Shown: in pieces, positions 61,649-64,000 of the stretch
Numbering within the stretch: position 1 is the first letter of the stretch
Layout: each line of letters opens with the position of its first letter
DNA from: G963668435 sp963668435
Lineage (GTDB): Bacteria > Latescibacterota > Latescibacteria > Latescibacterales > Latescibacteraceae
Direction of reading: 5' to 3'
Assembly (NCBI GenBank): GCA_963668435.2
Contig: CAXXSC010000010.1
Span: forward strand, 248,001 to 312,000
DNA: 64,000 nucleotides
The notes under the pieces: model-generated
The model's database searches: none
Seen by the model: the letters and a program-made list of their open reading frames with translations, nothing else
What the model was told of the DNA's origin: nothing
Made by a program: the position numbers and the translations under genes

Positions 61649-62680
61649 ATGTTACAGTCACTGACCGGCCTCTTACCGGAAGAAATAGCGGCGCTCCTGC
61701 CGGAAACGAAACAGAAATACCGTGGCACACAAATATTCCGTTGGATTCACGAACGCTGTGCAGACAGTTTCGAGGAAATGAGTAACCTGCCGAAAGATGT
61801 CCGTAGTGATATGGGCGAAAAGTTCACGGTCAGCCCGCTCGAAACAATTGAAACACTTGTGTCCGACGACCTTTCTACGGAAAAATTCCTCTGGCGGCTT
61901 CAGGACGGCCTGTCGATCGAAAGCGTGATCATCCGCGACGAGAACCGCACGACCATATGTATTTCCTCGCAGGTCGGTTGTAAAATGGGCTGTCGTTTCT
62001 GCCGAACCGGAAAGATGGGATTCATCCGCAATCTCAGCGCCGGTGAAATTGTCGGCCAGCTGTTAAAGATACGCTCCTCACTCCGTTCACGCGGCGAGGA
62101 TATCAGCAATATTGTGTTCATGGGCATGGGTGAGCCGCTGGACAATCTCGAAGCTGTCATCAAAGCCATCAAGATCATCAACATGGAGACCGCCCTCGGT
62201 ATCGGACAGCGTAAAATCACTGTCTCGACCTGCGGCATTGCACCGGCAATGTTCGAATTGAACAGGCAGTTCAAACGGATCGGCCTGGCAATATCCCTCA
62301 ACGCAACGACAGAGCAGCTCCGCAGCGATCTCATGCCGATCAACAGGACCTACCCCCTCGCCGACCTTCTGGATGCAGCACACGATTTCTCACAGCAGAC
62401 AAACCGGCGTGTCACTTTCGAGTATATCCTCATGAAGGGGGTCAACGATTCCGTTAAGGACGCCCGTGCGCTCATAAAAATCGCCCGGCGTATCCCTTCG
62501 AAAATCAACCTGATCATTTTCAATGAATTCGAGGACGCCCCTTTCAGAAAACCGTCCGAAACATCGGCCCTCGCTTTCCAGAAAATCCTCACCGACAATC
62601 ATGTCACCGCATTCATCAGGAAGAGCAAAGGCAGTGAAATCCTTGCAGCCTGCGGTCAGCTCGCATCGAAAAAACAGTAA
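61649..62680 (+). CDS. rlmN: 23S rRNA (adenine-2503-C2)-methyltransferase, dual-specificity
   Basis: Radical-SAM methylase that modifies 23S rRNA A2503 and some tRNAs at A37. 343 residues. The CxxxCxxC cluster site is CKMGCRFCRTG (about residues 112-122), MGMGEPLDNLEAV follows, and the C-terminal catalytic cysteine is in ILAACGQLA near residue 335. The other catalytic cysteine is in FRKSKGSEILAAC-type context near the end. ATG 61649; no strong ribosome-binding site is visible (CAAGGGC lies about ten bases upstream). Confidence 0.95.
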   Translation: MLQSLTGLLPEEIAALLPETKQKYRGTQIFRWIHERCADSFEEMSNLPKDVRSDMGEKFTVSPLETIETLVSDDLSTEKFLWRLQDGLSIESVIIRDENRTTICISSQVGCKMGCRFCRTGKMGFIRNLSAGEIVGQLLKIRSSLRSRGEDISNIVFMGMGEPLDNLEAVIKAIKIINMETALGIGQRKITVSTCGIAPAMFELNRQFKRIGLAISLNATTEQLRSDLMPINRTYPLADLLDAAHDFSQQTNRRVTFEYILMKGVNDSVKDARALIKIARRIPSKINLIIFNEFEDAPFRKPSETSALAFQKILTDNHVTAFIRKSKGSEILAACGQLASKKQ

Positions 62681-62837
62681 TCCACTCACGATTTGAGCTT
62701 CGAAACTGGCTGCCGTGTATTTCACAGACATTTGATGCAGCAAAGTGGTTTGCCCTGAATCGAAGCAAAGTGAGAAATCGTCCCATTTTGTCCGAATATA
62801 TTATCTTTGCCAATCCTGTTCTATTTCCTTTGTACAT

Positions 62838-62870
62838 AAAAAAAGAGCCCGCCAATAGACGGGCCCTTTT
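62838..62870. terminator. Terminator between rlmN and kduI
   Basis: On the minus strand the stem GGGCCCG/CGGGCTC (one G-T pair) is followed by seven T residues, just after the kduI stop codon. On the plus strand the same stem has one mismatch and a CTTTT tail, so it may also stop rlmN transcripts. The 150 bases between rlmN and this hairpin hold no gene. Confidence 0.82.
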
Positions 62871-62887
62871 GATAATATCTGTTCCAC

Positions 62888-63718
62888 TTATTCGATATCG
62901 TTGACCTTGATACCGTCCATATCGGTGAAATCCTGATTCTCGCCACCCATTGCCCAGACAAAAGCGTAATTGGTGGTTCCGGCACCGGCATGGATCGACC
63001 AGCTCGGAGAAATAACAACCTCACCGTCGCGAACGACAATGTGGCGGGTTTCCGAGGGCTCGCCCATGAAATGGAAGACCGCATCGTTTTCGTTGAGGTT
63101 GAAATACATGTAGACCTCGGAACGGCGCTCATGAGTATGCGGTGCCATGGTATTCCAGACACTGCCCTCTTCGAGAAGTGTACAGCCCATAACCAGCTGG
63201 CAGCTCTTGATACCGGCGGGATGGATATACTTGTTGATAGTGCGCTCATTGCTCTCTTTAAGGCTGCCGAGCTTGACCGGTTCGGCATCAGCGATCTTCG
63301 CGTGTGTTGTCGGATAACCGGTATGGGCCGGATAACTGACAATGTAGAAGCGCGCGGGATCGTCAGCGGAAGCGCTCGAGAACTCGATTTCCTTGCTGCC
63401 GCGTCCGATATAGAGAGCGTCGAGTTTCACCATGTCGAATGTGTCTCCATCGACCGTGATCTTGCCTTCACCGCCAATATTGATAACACCAACCTCACGG
63501 CGCTCACAGAAAAAAGCGGCTTTGAGCTCGTCACCAGCTTCAAGTTTGAGGGTGTCGCCAGTGGGAACGGCGCCACCGACAATGACCCTGTCCACATCGG
63601 AATAGATCATATTGATCTCACCGGGAACGAAAGCGTCCTGCATGAGAAAACTCTCGCGCAGTTCAGCGGTGTTCATGATTTCAAAACGAAGTGGATCGGG
63701 AGCATAACGGATGTCCAT
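62888..63718 (-). CDS. kduI: 5-dehydro-4-deoxy-D-glucuronate isomerase
   Basis: Converts the unsaturated-uronate product of pectin or alginate-type lyases (DKI) into DKII for entry into the KDG pathway. 276 residues, the usual size. Zinc ligands are in HTHERRSEVYMYFN (two His and Glu, about residues 195-208) and SWSIHAGAGTTNYAFVW (His near 245). The N-terminus ANELRESFLMQDAF-like stretch (here TAELRESFLMQDAFVPGEIN) is typical. AAAGGAGA precedes ATG 63718. It suggests use of plant or algal uronans. Confidence 0.95.
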   Translation of the reverse strand: MDIRYAPDPLRFEIMNTAELRESFLMQDAFVPGEINMIYSDVDRVIVGGAVPTGDTLKLEAGDELKAAFFCERREVGVINIGGEGKITVDGDTFDMVKLDALYIGRGSKEIEFSSASADDPARFYIVSYPAHTGYPTTHAKIADAEPVKLGSLKESNERTINKYIHPAGIKSCQLVMGCTLLEEGSVWNTMAPHTHERRSEVYMYFNLNENDAVFHFMGEPSETRHIVVRDGEVVISPSWSIHAGAGTTNYAFVWAMGGENQDFTDMDGIKVNDIE

Positions 63719-63881
63719 GACTATCTCCTTTATATGTTTAGGTTATGTACTTTCATTCCGGTTCAGAAAAAATCATCTCTACATGCACGTCAAAACAATA
63801 TGCCACATGAAACTGTAATCTCAAAATGATTCTTTTGTTAGAAATCTGAAAGACATTTCACGCGGCTTGAGTCTGAGGGCT

Positions 63882-64000
63882 TTATCGTTCTGCGCTGTTT
63901 TTAATAGTATCGAGAATACGTTCGAGATCATCGCTCGAATAATAACTGATCTCGATCCTGCCTTTCTTGTCACCACCTTTGAGCCTGACATCGGTACCGA
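63882..64000 (-). CDS. parB: Chromosome-partitioning protein ParB, C-terminal end (start beyond window)
   Basis: Only the last 38 residues and the TAA stop are inside the window. The visible part reads GTDVRLKGGDKKGRIEISYY then SSDDLERILDTIKN, matching the ParB C-terminal dimerisation region (GTKVxI...KGKIEIxYYSxEDLERIL). ParB binds parS sites and segregates the origin; the chromosome origin may be close to the right. The 163 bases between it and kduI hold no gene. Confidence 0.8.
   Translation of the reverse strand, partial: GTDVRLKGGDKKGRIEISYYSSDDLERILDTIKNSAER

Noticed and set aside
62990..63829. Plus-strand open frame (279 codons)
   Set aside because: Antisense to kduI, which has all zinc ligands.
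1..64000. CRISPR arrays, insertion sequences, prophage, rRNA
   Set aside because: No regularly spaced repeats, transposase or integrase motifs, or rRNA stretches were seen on either strand.

Overview
The window comes from the chromosome of a Gram-negative (diderm, LPS-making) bacterium, most likely from the FCB superphylum or a neighbouring candidate phylum (Latescibacterota-, Zixibacteria-, KSB1- or Fibrobacterota-like). This is an inference from gene content: an LpxC-FabZ fusion, a secreted protein with a FlgD-like C-terminal sorting domain of the type IX secretion kind, an mcsA-mcsB-clpC cluster beside lipid A genes, a K+-dependent membrane pyrophosphatase type, and uronate-catabolism enzymes. 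Codon use and base composition look even across the window. I see no phage, insertion sequence, CRISPR array or rRNA. Coding density is very high and no gene-free stretch exceeds about 260 bases.

Region 1 (1-39265, all minus strand). Transcription runs right to left. At 39265-15842 an envelope and quality-control run starts from a good promoter: lolC/E and lolD (lipoprotein release), mcsA-mcsB-clpC (arginine phosphorylation and Clp unfoldase), tamB, bamA, skp/ompH, lpxD, lpxC-fabZ, lpxA, a Gfo/Idh/MocA oxidoreductase (GnnA-like), lpxB, then a secreted sorting-domain protein, a Tat-exported DUF362 protein and a gamma-glutamyltransferase. A GAF/HD-GYP c-di-GMP phosphodiesterase follows. From a near-consensus promoter at about 13965 runs the classic fatty-acid operon yceD-rpmF-plsX-fabH-fabD-fabG-acpP-fabF-rnc, extended by an acyl-CoA dehydrogenase, a LipM-like octanoyltransferase, pgi and an oligopeptide ABC transporter (binding protein, OppB, OppC cut by the window edge).

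Region 2 (39416-45600, plus strand): two DUF4159 proteins bracket a ROK sugar kinase, an MFS transporter and a SIS-domain sugar isomerase, followed by a dicarboxylate/amino-acid:cation symporter. It looks like a sugar or amino-sugar uptake and processing module. A strong bidirectional terminator closes it.

Region 3 (45700-58106, minus strand): tRNA-Gln(UUG), rplY, pth, hppA, rpsF, rpsR, a DUF2232 membrane protein, rplI, a bifunctional nuclease, a TPR plus periplasmic-binding protein, a helix-hairpin-helix outer-membrane-barrel candidate, a transglutaminase-like lipoprotein and a PadR regulator. Both rpsF and pth are broken by what looks like one extra base each; sequencing error is the simplest explanation.

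Region 4 (58188-64000): a uronate-isomerase-like metal hydrolase, a putative lipoprotein with queD and queC (queuosine precursor), rlmN on the plus strand, then kduI and the C-terminal end of parB on the minus strand.

All functional calls rest on motif reading by eye. No database search was run.
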